Part shown: piece by piece, positions 1 through 6,319 of the stretch
Layout: the number at the start of each line of letters is the position of its first letter
Numbering within the stretch: position 1 is the first letter of the stretch
Source of the DNA: Congregibacter sp.
GTDB lineage: Bacteria > Pseudomonadota > Gammaproteobacteria > Pseudomonadales > Halieaceae
DNA length: 6,319 bases
Assembly (NCBI GenBank): GCA_013911345.1
Contig: JACETJ010000081.1
Coordinates: 1-6,319 of the forward strand
Direction of reading: 5' to 3'
Notes under the pieces: model-generated
What the model saw: the letters and a program-made list of their open reading frames with translations, nothing else
What the model was told of the DNA's origin: nothing
Database searches by the model: none
Program-made: the position numbers and the translations under genes

Positions 1-2363
1 GCCACCGTCGCCTCGGGTGCGGCATAGAGCAGCATCATGCCGAGATCTTCAACCGGAATGTCGCTGTTAAAGACAACGGTGCGCCCCGCTTGCGGCGCGT
101 ATGTTCGGCCTCGCACATAGGGTCGGTCCTCCATGACATTGTCCGGCAGTGCGCGGCGCACCGAATCTGCGATTCGCTCGGCATCTTTGGCGTCATAGTT
201 ACCGTATAGGCCAATTCGCACTAATGTGTCCCTGAGCAGCCCATCCACGAAAGCATTGAACTCGTCCAGCGTTAGTGACCTCACTACCTCGAGCATCGAG
301 GCCTCATCGTAGTAACCCGATGAGACGAGGCGGGATAAGGTGCCACCCAGCTGGCTCACAGGTAACTCTCGCTTGCGGTTCTCCAGACTGCGAACAAAGC
401 GATCCACCGCCTGAGCGAGCGACTGCTCGCTTGGATTCACCCGCAACCCCTTGAGGGCAGCGTTCAGCAACTCGGGTTGTTTATCCGTGAAACCCGATAC
501 CCAAAGCTGAATACCTTCATCGGTGCCCAGACTGAGACCCATACCGGCTATGCCTGCCTCGTTGATCAACGCGGTCTGCTGCAGCCGGAAAAGGTCAGCC
601 CACAATACGAGCATCACCACACCATCGGCACTTTGACGCACCGGGGCATTCAGATACACCTGGGCATACCCTCGTGGCAAATCACTGAACGCCTCACTGC
701 CCACCATCCAGACGCTGATTCCCGGTTCATCTACGGCGAGAGTCGGCTTGCTTTGGGTTTCGGCGATATCAAATCGCTCGGGCAGCAAGGTATTTTGGGC
801 GGGGAGTGCCAGCGCATATTTAGCTGCCGTTGCCTGAAGCTCGGCCACACCGGGCAGCACCAATGGCGCTACTGCATACTCTCCATCATAGAAATACAGG
901 TTCTCCGACACGCTCTGCGCCTGATCGATATCCCACAGGTGCAAACGCTCGGGGACCAGCTGTGCCAGCACGGCGTCGACCGCCTGCTCATCAAACCCGG
1001 CAAATCGATACGGCGCTTCGATGACATAACGGGCGGGGTACGTCTGCATGGCACGGGTCAACTCCTGCGAGTAGCTGAAATCGTCCATCTTCTCCAGAAA
1101 CCGGAACCGATTGGCAAGCGAGGTGCCAAACTCCTCTGCGTAGCGATCGTCCACGCCCTGCTCGCGCAGCATCTCGACATACCCGAGCAACATAGCCGTA
1201 ATCTCATCGCGGTGCGCCAGTCCCTCGGGTGTCAAATCAGCCGAGAAAGAGAACGTGCCGTAATTGCCATAACGAGCGGGCGCCGCACCCACCATCAGAG
1301 AACTCGCCCAGCCAAGCTCGCGCAACCGAACAGCCGGCGTACCGGGCATCTCAGAGCTCAAGATATAAGCTAGGTACTCGCTGGGCTTGCTGTCGTATAG
1401 CGCCGCGTTGTTATCAATGATGAAATCCAGTCGCAGTTCGCGGGTATCCTCCTGCGGCACATAACGCACCCGCTTGGCACCCACCTGCGCAAAGTCCACT
1501 GGCGCGGTCATCTCAGGTTTTGGTATCTGCTTGTTGCGTATTTCCCCAAAGTGCAGCCGCGCAAGCGCTTCCAAATCATCCAACGACCGATGCCCAATCA
1601 ACGATGCTTTCATTAGATTGGCGCTGTAATAACGCTCAAAAAAGGCGACAGTCGCAGCGTGCAGGCCGCCTTCTGTCTTGTCTGACAACGACTCGAGATT
1701 GCCGATCTGGAACCGATTGGCGGGGTGATCCCCGAGGAGCTGACGCGCCAGGCGATAGGTAATCCGAAAATCCTGCTCGCGGCGCATCGACCACTCGGCA
1801 TTGACCGCATTTTTTTCTTTATCTATGTAGACAGGATCCAGGAGCGGATCGGTAAAGAAACTGGCAAAACGGTCCAAGCCCTCGGGGAACGCTTCGTTTT
1901 CAACCGACATCATGTAATTGGTGATATCGAGCCCGGTGTAGGCATTGGACATGCCACCGTGCTCCGCCGTGAAAGCCATGAACCCGTCGGGCTCGGGAAA
2001 CTGCGCGGAACCCATAAACAACATGTGCTCGAGGTAATGAGCCATGCCGGGGTAATCCTCCGGGTCTGACGCTGCTCCCACACCGATACTTAGCGCCGCT
2101 GCTGATTTCTCAGCAGAGGGGTCAGACACGAGCATGACTTCCATGCCATTCTCTAGCGCAAGCAGTCGGTAGGCACGACTGTCGTTGGGGCTGGAGACAA
2201 CCGACCCCCGTGCTCCCGCCATATCTGATCCAACTGGCTCGCAGGCGGTCAAGGCGACAGCAATTATCATGATGACAGGGCACGCCATTCCCCCCCGCCT
2301 CAACCAACGGGGCAACAGTGCACGCAGCGCGGACCATGGGGAACCACGGGTCATTTCGTTCAT
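1..2363 (-). CDS. Pitrilysin/insulinase-type M16 zinc metallopeptidase, predicted lipoprotein (3' end cut off)
   Basis: This is an open frame of 787 codons from the ATG at 2363 to the window edge with no stop; E. coli pitrilysin has about 960 residues, so roughly the last 150-200 are missing. The inverted zinc motif HxxEH is at H109-Y-L-E112-H113, with third ligand E190 in the NAVNAEW motif and a conserved E183. The 77-residue H113-E190 spacing equals that of pitrilysin. The N-terminal catalytic M16 domain spans about residues 60-210 and a second M16 repeat about 230-420; a middle domain and the start of a fourth follow. Residues 1-41 form a lipoprotein signal: an arginine-rich n-region, a hydrophobic stretch, then lipobox L38-T-A-C41. 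Glu at +2 does not match the Asp inner-membrane retention signal, so outer-membrane anchoring facing the periplasm is inferred. The family degrades small proteins and peptides; the substrate here is unknown. It is the third gene of a probable operon, 27 nt after perM. Confidence 0.93.
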   Translation of the reverse strand, partial: MNEMTRGSPWSALRALLPRWLRRGGMACPVIMIIAVALTACEPVGSDMAGARGSVVSSPNDSRAYRLLALENGMEVMLVSDPSAEKSAAALSIGVGAASDPEDYPGMAHYLEHMLFMGSAQFPEPDGFMAFTAEHGGMSNAYTGLDITNYMMSVENEAFPEGLDRFASFFTDPLLDPVYIDKEKNAVNAEWSMRREQDFRITYRLARQLLGDHPANRFQIGNLESLSDKTEGGLHAATVAFFERYYSANLMKASLIGHRSLDDLEALARLHFGEIRNKQIPKPEMTAPVDFAQVGAKRVRYVPQEDTRELRLDFIIDNNAALYDSKPSEYLAYILSSEMPGTPAVRLRELGWASSLMVGAAPARYGNYGTFSFSADLTPEGLAHRDEITAMLLGYVEMLREQGVDDRYAEEFGTSLANRFRFLEKMDDFSYSQELTRAMQTYPARYVIEAPYRFAGFDEQAVDAVLAQLVPERLHLWDIDQAQSVSENLYFYDGEYAVAPLVLPGVAELQATAAKYALALPAQNTLLPERFDIAETQSKPTLAVDEPGISVWMVGSEAFSDLPRGYAQVYLNAPVRQSADGVVMLVLWADLFRLQQTALINEAGIAGMGLSLGTDEGIQLWVSGFTDKQPELLNAALKGLRVNPSEQSLAQAVDRFVRSLENRKRELPVSQLGGTLSRLVSSGYYDEASMLEVVRSLTLDEFNAFVDGLLRDTLVRIGLYGNYDAKDAERIADSVRRALPDNVMEDRPYVRGRTYAPQAGRTVVFNSDIPVEDLGMMLLYAAPEATV

Positions 2364-2372
2364 CAGATTAAG

Positions 2373-2377
2373 CTCTC
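2373..2377 (-). promoter_or_regulatory. Ribosome binding site of the M16 peptidase gene
   Basis: GAGAG on the minus strand ends 9 nt before the ATG at 2363. It supports that ATG over the in-frame ATG at 2354, which would leave a long gap. A later ATG at 2288 also follows a purine-rich stretch, but starting there would leave a signal peptide with no positive charge. Confidence 0.5.
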
Positions 2378-2390
2378 GTTTTTAAATTAA

Positions 2391-3455
2391 TCAGACAGGG
2401 GCCAGCGACTCTCGCGACGGCCATGCGGACAGGATAGCGCTCACCAACGTCGCCAAAGGAATAGCGAAAAATACGCCCCACAACCCCCACAGCCCGCCAA
2501 AAAACAGCACCGCGATCACAATGGCCACCGGATGCAGATTGACGGCCTCGGAAAACAGCAGCGGCACCAGCACATTCCCATCGAGCACTTGGATCAGGAG
2601 GTAAGCACCGACCACCCAATAAAAGTCGGGGTTCACCCCAAACTGCGCGTAAGCAACCAAGATCACCGGGATCGTCACCAGCGTTGCGCCAATGTAGGGC
2701 ACGATCACTGACAGGCCAACGATCAGGCCCAGCAGCGCCGCGTAATTCAGAGAGAACACCGCAAAAACCACATATGACGCAACGCCGATAATCAGAACCT
2801 CAATACCTTTGCCTCTGGCGTAATTGGCAAACTGCAGGTTGAGCTCCTGCCAGATCTGGTCCAGCAGCGGTCGCTTGTCGGGCAGAAAACCGGCGAACCA
2901 ACTGATGAGCTGCTCCCGATCTTTCAGAAAGAAAAACACCATCAGCGGAATCAGTATCAGATACACGATCAGGGCCAGAACGCTGGGAATAGAGCTCAAG
3001 CCCTTCGTCACCAGTAGCTGTCCGACCGATGCCATCTCTGCCTGAATCGCCGTGGTCAATTCGTTAACCTGCTGTTGCGTAAAAAAGACCGGGTACTCCT
3101 CCGGCAAGGTGATCAGCACTTGCCGGCCCGCCTCAATTATTGATGGCGCCTCGCGCACCAGTGCCACAAGCTGACGCCAAACCAACGGCGCCAAACCAAA
3201 GAGCACGGCGAAGAAGCCGCCCATGAAGAGCAAAGTCGAAACGGCAACACTGAGTTCAGCCGGCAATCCACGCGCCCGAAGCAAGTTGGCCACGCCCTGC
3301 ATCAGATAAGCCAGAATCACGGCCACGAACACCGGCGCGAGAATTTCACCAAACGCCAGCATGACGACAAAGGCCACAACGAGCAGGACCAGCAGAATCA
3401 CGGCCTCTTCTTCGCTCAAATAACGTTGGTACCACCTTGTCAGGACTTCTTTCAC
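2391..3455 (-). CDS. perM: PerM / AI-2E family transporter (multi-pass inner-membrane protein)
   Basis: The product has 354 residues, the usual size for this family (E. coli PerM is about 353). Hydrophobic segments lie near residues 17-35, 37-52, 68-90, 155-177, 217-236, 238-268 (probably two spans), 279-300 and 307-345. A soluble loop of about 65 residues lies between the third and fourth, typical of the family. Recognisable signatures are FLKDR at 176-180, PYIGA at 253-257, the LDGN...P motif at 291-298, and a glycine/tryptophan-rich HP...GGLWGLWG stretch at 308-327. The family is named for AI-2 export (TqsA), but members include ion antiporters and many of unknown substrate, so transport of AI-2 should not be assumed. 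The start is GTG: there is no in-frame ATG before residue 32, and a good Shine-Dalgarno precedes the GTG. It lies 19 nt after the TusA-like gene and 27 nt before the M16 gene. Adjacency to bepA, as in E. coli, supports the perM name. Confidence 0.93.
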   Translation of the reverse strand: MKEVLTRWYQRYLSEEEAVILLVLLVVAFVVMLAFGEILAPVFVAVILAYLMQGVANLLRARGLPAELSVAVSTLLFMGGFFAVLFGLAPLVWRQLVALVREAPSIIEAGRQVLITLPEEYPVFFTQQQVNELTTAIQAEMASVGQLLVTKGLSSIPSVLALIVYLILIPLMVFFFLKDREQLISWFAGFLPDKRPLLDQIWQELNLQFANYARGKGIEVLIIGVASYVVFAVFSLNYAALLGLIVGLSVIVPYIGATLVTIPVILVAYAQFGVNPDFYWVVGAYLLIQVLDGNVLVPLLFSEAVNLHPVAIVIAVLFFGGLWGLWGVFFAIPLATLVSAILSAWPSRESLAPV

Positions 3456-3465
3456 GCTTTCAGAA

Positions 3466-3471
3466 CTCCTC
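3466..3471 (-). promoter_or_regulatory. Ribosome binding site that fixes the perM GTG start
   Basis: GAGGAG on the minus strand ends 10 nt before the GTG at 3455 and begins 3 nt after the stop codon of the upstream TusA-like gene. No alternative start codon lies in frame between that stop and the GTG. The close stop-to-start arrangement is consistent with co-transcription and possibly coupled translation. Confidence 0.6.
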
Positions 3472-3474
3472 GGC

Positions 3475-3714
3475 TCACGCTTTGGTAATGATCAGTCGCA
3501 GCACCTGATCAGGTAATTGCTCACACACCACGGTATGCCCGGCCAAACGCGCAAAACTCTCAAAGTCACGCTCCGAACCCGCATCTGTCGACAACACCTC
3601 CAATACGCTGCCCGGGGGCATGTCGCGCATGGCTCGCTTCGCCATCAGCAAGGGCATCGGACAACGCTCACCCCGCGCATCAACGGACTCGTTAGGTGAC
3701 AGGGGCTCAGACAT
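3475..3714 (-). CDS. TusA-family sulfurtransferase / sulfur-carrier protein
   Basis: This is a 79-residue protein with the family hallmark near its N-terminus: DARGERCPMP, with the CPxP motif at C18-P-M-P21. The Cys is the residue that carries persulfide sulfur in TusA proteins. The rest fits the small two-layer fold of about 75-80 residues, including a conserved TDAGSERDFESF segment at 43-54 and a hydrophobic C-terminal strand. TusA proteins relay sulfur to tRNA thiolation, molybdenum cofactor synthesis or other acceptors. In Pseudomonas, the TusA-like protein beside the bepA homologue (PA1006) has been linked to molybdenum homeostasis, so this is probably that paralogue rather than the tRNA-thiolation TusA. 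The frame stays open upstream to an ATG at 3849, but those 45 extra residues lack family similarity and would run across the divergent promoter into bepA, so the ATG at 3714 was chosen. Its Shine-Dalgarno is weak. It is first in a probable operon with perM and the M16 gene. Confidence 0.92.
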   Translation of the reverse strand: MSEPLSPNESVDARGERCPMPLLMAKRAMRDMPPGSVLEVLSTDAGSERDFESFARLAGHTVVCEQLPDQVLRLIITKA

Positions 3715-3727
3715 GATCCGGGGCCGG

Positions 3728-3779
3728 CTCAATCGGGGCGGAGGAGTATATCCTTTATTGTCGGCCAGAACCGATTGAG
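3728..3779. repeat. 9-bp perfect inverted repeat in the divergent promoter region
   Basis: CTCAATCGG at 3728-3736 is matched exactly by its reverse complement CCGATTGAG at 3771-3779, with 34 bp between them (centre near 3753). One arm lies just downstream of the candidate -10 of the leftward operon, and the other overlaps the candidate -35 of bepA. It may be a paired operator site or coincidence. A rough estimate puts the chance of any 9-bp inverted match in this interval at a few percent. Confidence 0.4.
3745..3750 (-). promoter_or_regulatory. Candidate -10 element for the TusA-like / perM / M16 operon
   Basis: On the minus strand this reads TATACT, five of six matches to the sigma-70 -10 consensus. 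It lies 30 nt upstream of the ATG at 3714, implying a leader of roughly 20-25 nt. No convincing -35 is seen at 16-18 nt spacing (TCGGTT is the best at 18), so the promoter is weak, activator-dependent or elsewhere. Confidence 0.3.
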
Positions 3780-3804
3780 ACCGAATTTTCACACTCGCGA
3801 TAAC
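3775..3804 (+). promoter_or_regulatory. Candidate sigma-70 promoter for bepA
   Basis: TTGAGA at 3775-3780 matches five of six -35 consensus bases. GATAAC at 3799-3804 matches four of six -10 bases. The spacer is 18 bp. The predicted transcript start near 3811 leaves a leader of about 30 nt before the bepA ATG. The -35 overlaps the right arm of the inverted repeat. The call rests on consensus matching by eye. Confidence 0.35.
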
Positions 3805-3840
3805 CTCCCCGCGACTACCCAAGTAAGCTAGAGTGCGGTC

Positions 3841-5313
3841 ATGCATCATTGCTGGCCCCGTATTACCTCAGTCGTTCACCACCTCTCTTTGGTTTTGTGC
3901 CTGGCACTGTCTCCATCACTGTGGGCGGTTACTGAGGACCTGAAGATCCCTAACCTTGGGGAATCCAGCACCAGTCTTTTTTCACCCGATTATGAGTACC
4001 GGCTCGGGAGAATGTGGCTGCGAAGTTTCCGGGGACAAGCACCCCTTATGAGTGACCCACTGCTGCACAGTTATCTCGAAAGCCTGGTATTCGAGTTGGT
4101 TCAGCACAGCGAACTTCAGGATCGACGCATTGATCTGGTCATCGTCGACAACCCTACTATCAACGCCTTCGCAGTTCCCGGTGGCGTGATTGGTGTCCAC
4201 AGCGGACTGTTCCAGTACGCCGAGACCGAGGATGAATTCGCCACAGTCATGGCTCATGAGATTGCTCACCTCAGCCAGAGGCATTTTTCCAGAAGAATGG
4301 AGCTGGCACAGGAACAAGGACCCATGCAGCTGGCCGGGCTACTCGCCGGGGTGCTCCTAGCGGCCACGGTAGGAACCGACGCCGGCCTTGCCGCCATGTC
4401 AGCGGCTCAGGGCCTGGCGCAAGACGCGCAACTGCGATACAGCAGGGCTAACGAAGCGGAGGCAGACCGGGTTGGACTGAGAACACTCTACAACGCCGGA
4501 ATGGACCCCTACGCAGCCCCTCAGATGTTTGAACGGATGTACGCAGCAACCCGCTACAGCCAGAGCGACCGAGTACCCGAATTTCTGCGCACCCACCCCC
4601 TCTCTGAAAAACGCATCGCCGACACCCGGTCTCGGGCAATGCAATATCCAAAGCGGATTCGGTCCGCCAGCATTGACTATCAACTGATGCGAGCCCGCGT
4701 TGCTATGAAAGCTGCGCAGACCCCTGAGGAGGCTGTGGCGAGTTTCAGGGCGGAGCTGGAAGGCCAGACGCTCTCCGAGGAGGCGGCGACCTATGGACTG
4801 GTGCTGGCACTGACCGCCGCTGGAAGAGCGGATGAGGCGGCTCTTGCACTGGACAGTATCTGGTCAGGTAATAGCGACCGTATCGAATATGTCATTGCCA
4901 GTGCCGAGATTGATCTTGCGAGAGACAACCCACGTCGGGCGCTGGCCACGCTGGAGCGACGACTCAAGCTCTCACCGGGAAACCACCCGTTGACGATGGC
5001 CTACGCCAACGCACTGCACCTTGCCGGCGCACCCCATCTCGCCGAGGCAGTGCTTGCGGAGCAATCCCGCCAGGTCAGCAATGATCCGGGGCTCTGGTAT
5101 CTGCTCGCTGAAGTGCAAGGGCTGGCGGGCAATATTGTCGGTTTGCACAGGTCCCGCGCGGAGTACTTTATTATGGTCAACGCGCTGGATTCCGCGGAGC
5201 GGCAGTTGAGCTACGCACAAAACTTGGTGGGTGCTGACTTCACCACCTCTGCCCTGATTAACGAACGCTTGAAAGATATTCAAGATATGCGCGCCGAGAT
5301 GGACCGCGGCTGA
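3841..5313 (+). CDS. bepA: BepA-type periplasmic M48 zinc metalloprotease/chaperone with TPR domain
   Basis: The product has 490 residues, close to E. coli BepA (YfgC, 487). A Sec signal peptide covers residues 1-29, with probable cleavage after SLWA; C20 is not in a valid lipobox. The M48 domain spans about 45-265: HExxH is at H139-E140-I-A-H143, and the third zinc ligand is E205 in the ExxxD motif E205-A-E-A-D209. H252 in THPLSEKR aligns with the E. coli BepA H246 that restrains protease activity. Helical TPR-like repeats fill about 277-487. In E. coli, BepA helps assemble LptD and degrades stalled outer-membrane proteins, working with the BAM complex; the same role is inferred here. An in-frame TAG at 3829 with no start codon between it and 3841 makes this ATG the earliest possible start; the Shine-Dalgarno is weak (AGAG, 7 nt spacing). 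It diverges from the TusA-like operon and converges on nadA. Confidence 0.95.
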   Translation: MHHCWPRITSVVHHLSLVLCLALSPSLWAVTEDLKIPNLGESSTSLFSPDYEYRLGRMWLRSFRGQAPLMSDPLLHSYLESLVFELVQHSELQDRRIDLVIVDNPTINAFAVPGGVIGVHSGLFQYAETEDEFATVMAHEIAHLSQRHFSRRMELAQEQGPMQLAGLLAGVLLAATVGTDAGLAAMSAAQGLAQDAQLRYSRANEAEADRVGLRTLYNAGMDPYAAPQMFERMYAATRYSQSDRVPEFLRTHPLSEKRIADTRSRAMQYPKRIRSASIDYQLMRARVAMKAAQTPEEAVASFRAELEGQTLSEEAATYGLVLALTAAGRADEAALALDSIWSGNSDRIEYVIASAEIDLARDNPRRALATLERRLKLSPGNHPLTMAYANALHLAGAPHLAEAVLAEQSRQVSNDPGLWYLLAEVQGLAGNIVGLHRSRAEYFIMVNALDSAERQLSYAQNLVGADFTTSALINERLKDIQDMRAEMDRG

Positions 5314-5394
5314 ACCCCATCGCGATAAGTACAAGCGACGCAAAAGCTCTGAGAAACGCTCAAGCAGCCCTGCTGTCATCCATTGCCACGCTCG

Positions 5395-5409
5395 GCGCGA
5401 CGGCCGCGC
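5395..5409. other. Short GC-only hairpin between convergent bepA and nadA
   Basis: GCGCG, a five-base loop ACGGC, then CGCGC form a perfect 5-bp GC stem inside the 108-bp gap (5314-5421) between the two converging genes. It could help termination in either direction. Neither side has the T-run of an intrinsic terminator, so I do not call it one. Nothing else was recognised in the gap. Confidence 0.25.
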
Positions 5410-5421
5410 ACTGAATCGCTG

Positions 5422-6319
5422 TCAGGGCTTCAGGGTCTCGGCGAAAGCCAACATGCGCTGCAGTGGCATCATTGCCCGATTAGCCAACGCCTCGGGCACG
5501 TGGATTTCATTGTCATCCCGATCGAAAACCTCGGCCATGGCCTCCAGATCATTCATCGCCATCCAGGGACAGTTGGCACAACTGCGACAAGTCGCACCCT
5601 GACCCGCCGTGGGAGCGATAATAAACGTCTTATCTGGGGCTGCCTGCTGTAGCTTGTAGAAGATGCCCTGGTCCGTCGCGACGATAAAAGTCTGCTGCGG
5701 CAACTCACAGGCTGCACGGATGATTTGTGTGGTGGAGCCAACATGATCTGCCAACTCAATCACGCTCGCTGGTGACTCGGGATGAACCAGCACCGCTGCG
5801 TCCGGATGGACCTGCTTAAGATCCCGGACACCCCGGGCTTTGAATTCCTCGTGAACGATACACGCGCCATCCCACAACAGCACGTCAGCGCCTGACTCTC
5901 GTCGCACATAGTCTCCTAGGTGGCGGTCTGGCGCCCAGATGATCGCCTTGTCCTGCTCTGCGAGATGCTCGGCAACATCGAGCGCGATGCTCGAGGTCAC
6001 AACCCAATCCGCCCGCGCTTTCACCGCTGCTGAGGTGTTGGCGTAGACCACTACCTCTCTGTCGGGGTGAGCGTCACAGAATGCTGAAAACTCATCGATC
6101 GGGCAGCCCTCATCAAGGGAGCAGGTCGCCTCCAGCGTCGGCATGAGCACACGCTTATCCGGCGTCAGAATCTTGGCGGTCTCACCCATGAATCTGACGC
6201 CAGCAACAATCAACGTGTCTGCAGGATGGTCTCTCCCAAACCGAGCCATTTCGAGGGAATCCGACACACAGCCGCCCGTCGCCTCGGCCAACGCCTGAAT
6301 CTCCGGTGCTGTGTAGTAG
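5422..6319 (-). CDS. nadA: Quinolinate synthase NadA (N-terminus cut off by window edge)
   Basis: NadA condenses iminoaspartate with dihydroxyacetone phosphate to give quinolinate, the second step of de novo NAD synthesis, using a cytosolic [4Fe-4S] cluster. The visible 298 codons begin at a YYTAPE segment that aligns with about residue 49 of the 347-residue E. coli protein, so about 48 N-terminal residues lie beyond 6319. TTG at 6291 is an internal Leu, not the start. Family blocks include [48 protein letters not shown] and HPESP. The three cluster ligands are intact: Cys codons at 6121-6123 (in TCSLDEGCP), 5860-5862 (in [10 protein letters not shown]) and 5569-5571 (last Cys of the CRSCANC motif). 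Their spacings of 87 and 97 residues equal those between C113, C200 and C297 in E. coli NadA. The protein ends in LKP with a TGA stop at 5422-5424. It converges on bepA and is probably a separate transcription unit. Confidence 0.97.
   Translation of the reverse strand, partial: YYTAPEIQALAEATGGCVSDSLEMARFGRDHPADTLIVAGVRFMGETAKILTPDKRVLMPTLEATCSLDEGCPIDEFSAFCDAHPDREVVVYANTSAAVKARADWVVTSSIALDVAEHLAEQDKAIIWAPDRHLGDYVRRESGADVLLWDGACIVHEEFKARGVRDLKQVHPDAAVLVHPESPASVIELADHVGSTTQIIRAACELPQQTFIVATDQGIFYKLQQAAPDKTFIIAPTAGQGATCRSCANCPWMAMNDLEAMAEVFDRDDNEIHVPEALANRAMMPLQRMLAFAETLKP

Larger units (their letters stand above)
3715..3840. promoter_or_regulatory. Divergent intergenic regulatory region between the TusA-like operon and bepA
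   Basis: This 126-bp non-coding interval separates two divergently transcribed units, so it should hold promoters for both. It contains an AT-richer core (about 3745-3810), candidate promoter elements on each strand, and a 9-bp inverted repeat, listed separately. No RNA gene was recognised. Confidence 0.7.

Noticed and set aside
477..1373. A 298-codon open frame on the plus strand
   Set aside because: It lies wholly antisense to the M16 peptidase frame, its translation is rich in Arg, His and Gln with no recognisable motif, and the minus-strand frame has clear family signatures. It is a shadow of codon bias.
1725..2069. A 114-codon plus-strand open frame opposite the M16 catalytic domain
   Set aside because: It is antisense to the zinc-motif region of the M16 gene and its translation shows no domain or export signal of its own.
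4972..5379. A 135-codon minus-strand open frame covering the bepA 3' end and the gap
   Set aside because: It overlaps the bepA TPR coding region in antisense, has no recognisable family and no convincing ribosome binding site. I treat it as a shadow.
5374..5384. Possible hairpin around AGCAGCCCTGCT as a terminator
   Set aside because: The stem is only four base pairs with a four-base loop and no T-run, well within chance.
6289..6291. TTG as the nadA start codon
   Set aside because: Upstream codons continue in frame as the conserved YYTAPEIQA segment of NadA, so the TTG is an internal leucine and the real start lies beyond the window.
1..6319. Search for a novel defence, mobile or RNA-based system
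   Set aside because: Almost the whole window is covered by five recognisable housekeeping or envelope genes. The gaps are 27, 19, 126 and 108 nt, and no array repeats, integrase, transposase, tRNA fold or flanking terminal repeats were seen.

Overview
This window looks like ordinary chromosomal DNA of a gammaproteobacterium, with GC content in the mid-to-high 50s by eye. Every recognisable product has its closest familiar counterparts in E. coli or Pseudomonas. The gene order nadA - bepA - TusA-family gene - perM matches, as far as I recall, the P. aeruginosa neighbourhood PA1004 (nadA), PA1005 (bepA-like) and PA1006 (TusA-like), and bepA is next to perM in E. coli. A marine or environmental lineage is possible, but the sequence alone does not prove it.

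Layout. Positions 1-2363 (minus strand, 3' end cut by the window edge) encode a pitrilysin/insulinase-type M16 zinc peptidase with a lipoprotein signal. Just upstream on the same strand are a PerM/AI-2E family membrane protein (2391-3455, GTG start) and a 79-residue TusA-family sulfur carrier (3475-3714). The three genes are separated by 27 and 19 nt, so they probably form one operon read leftward: TusA-like - perM - M16. A 126-bp divergent intergenic region (3715-3840) separates this operon from bepA (3841-5313, plus strand), a periplasmic M48 metalloprotease/chaperone with a TPR tail. A 108-bp gap follows, and then nadA (quinolinate synthase, minus strand, N-terminus cut off at 6319) runs convergently toward bepA.

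Functional reading. Two exported zinc metalloproteases, BepA (outer-membrane protein quality control) and a predicted lipid-anchored M16 peptidase, are transcribed from opposite sides of one short divergent promoter region. The TusA-like sulfur carrier and NadA, an iron-sulfur enzyme, are nearby housekeeping genes. Whether the sulfur carrier has any link to NadA or to the proteases is unknown; conserved adjacency is the only hint.

I found no tRNA or rRNA, CRISPR array, insertion sequence, phage gene or obvious horizontally acquired segment. The points most worth a second look are the divergent regulatory region with its 9-bp inverted repeat, the lipoprotein nature of the M16 peptidase, and a seven-G tract in that gene's signal-peptide region just before a second possible start codon.
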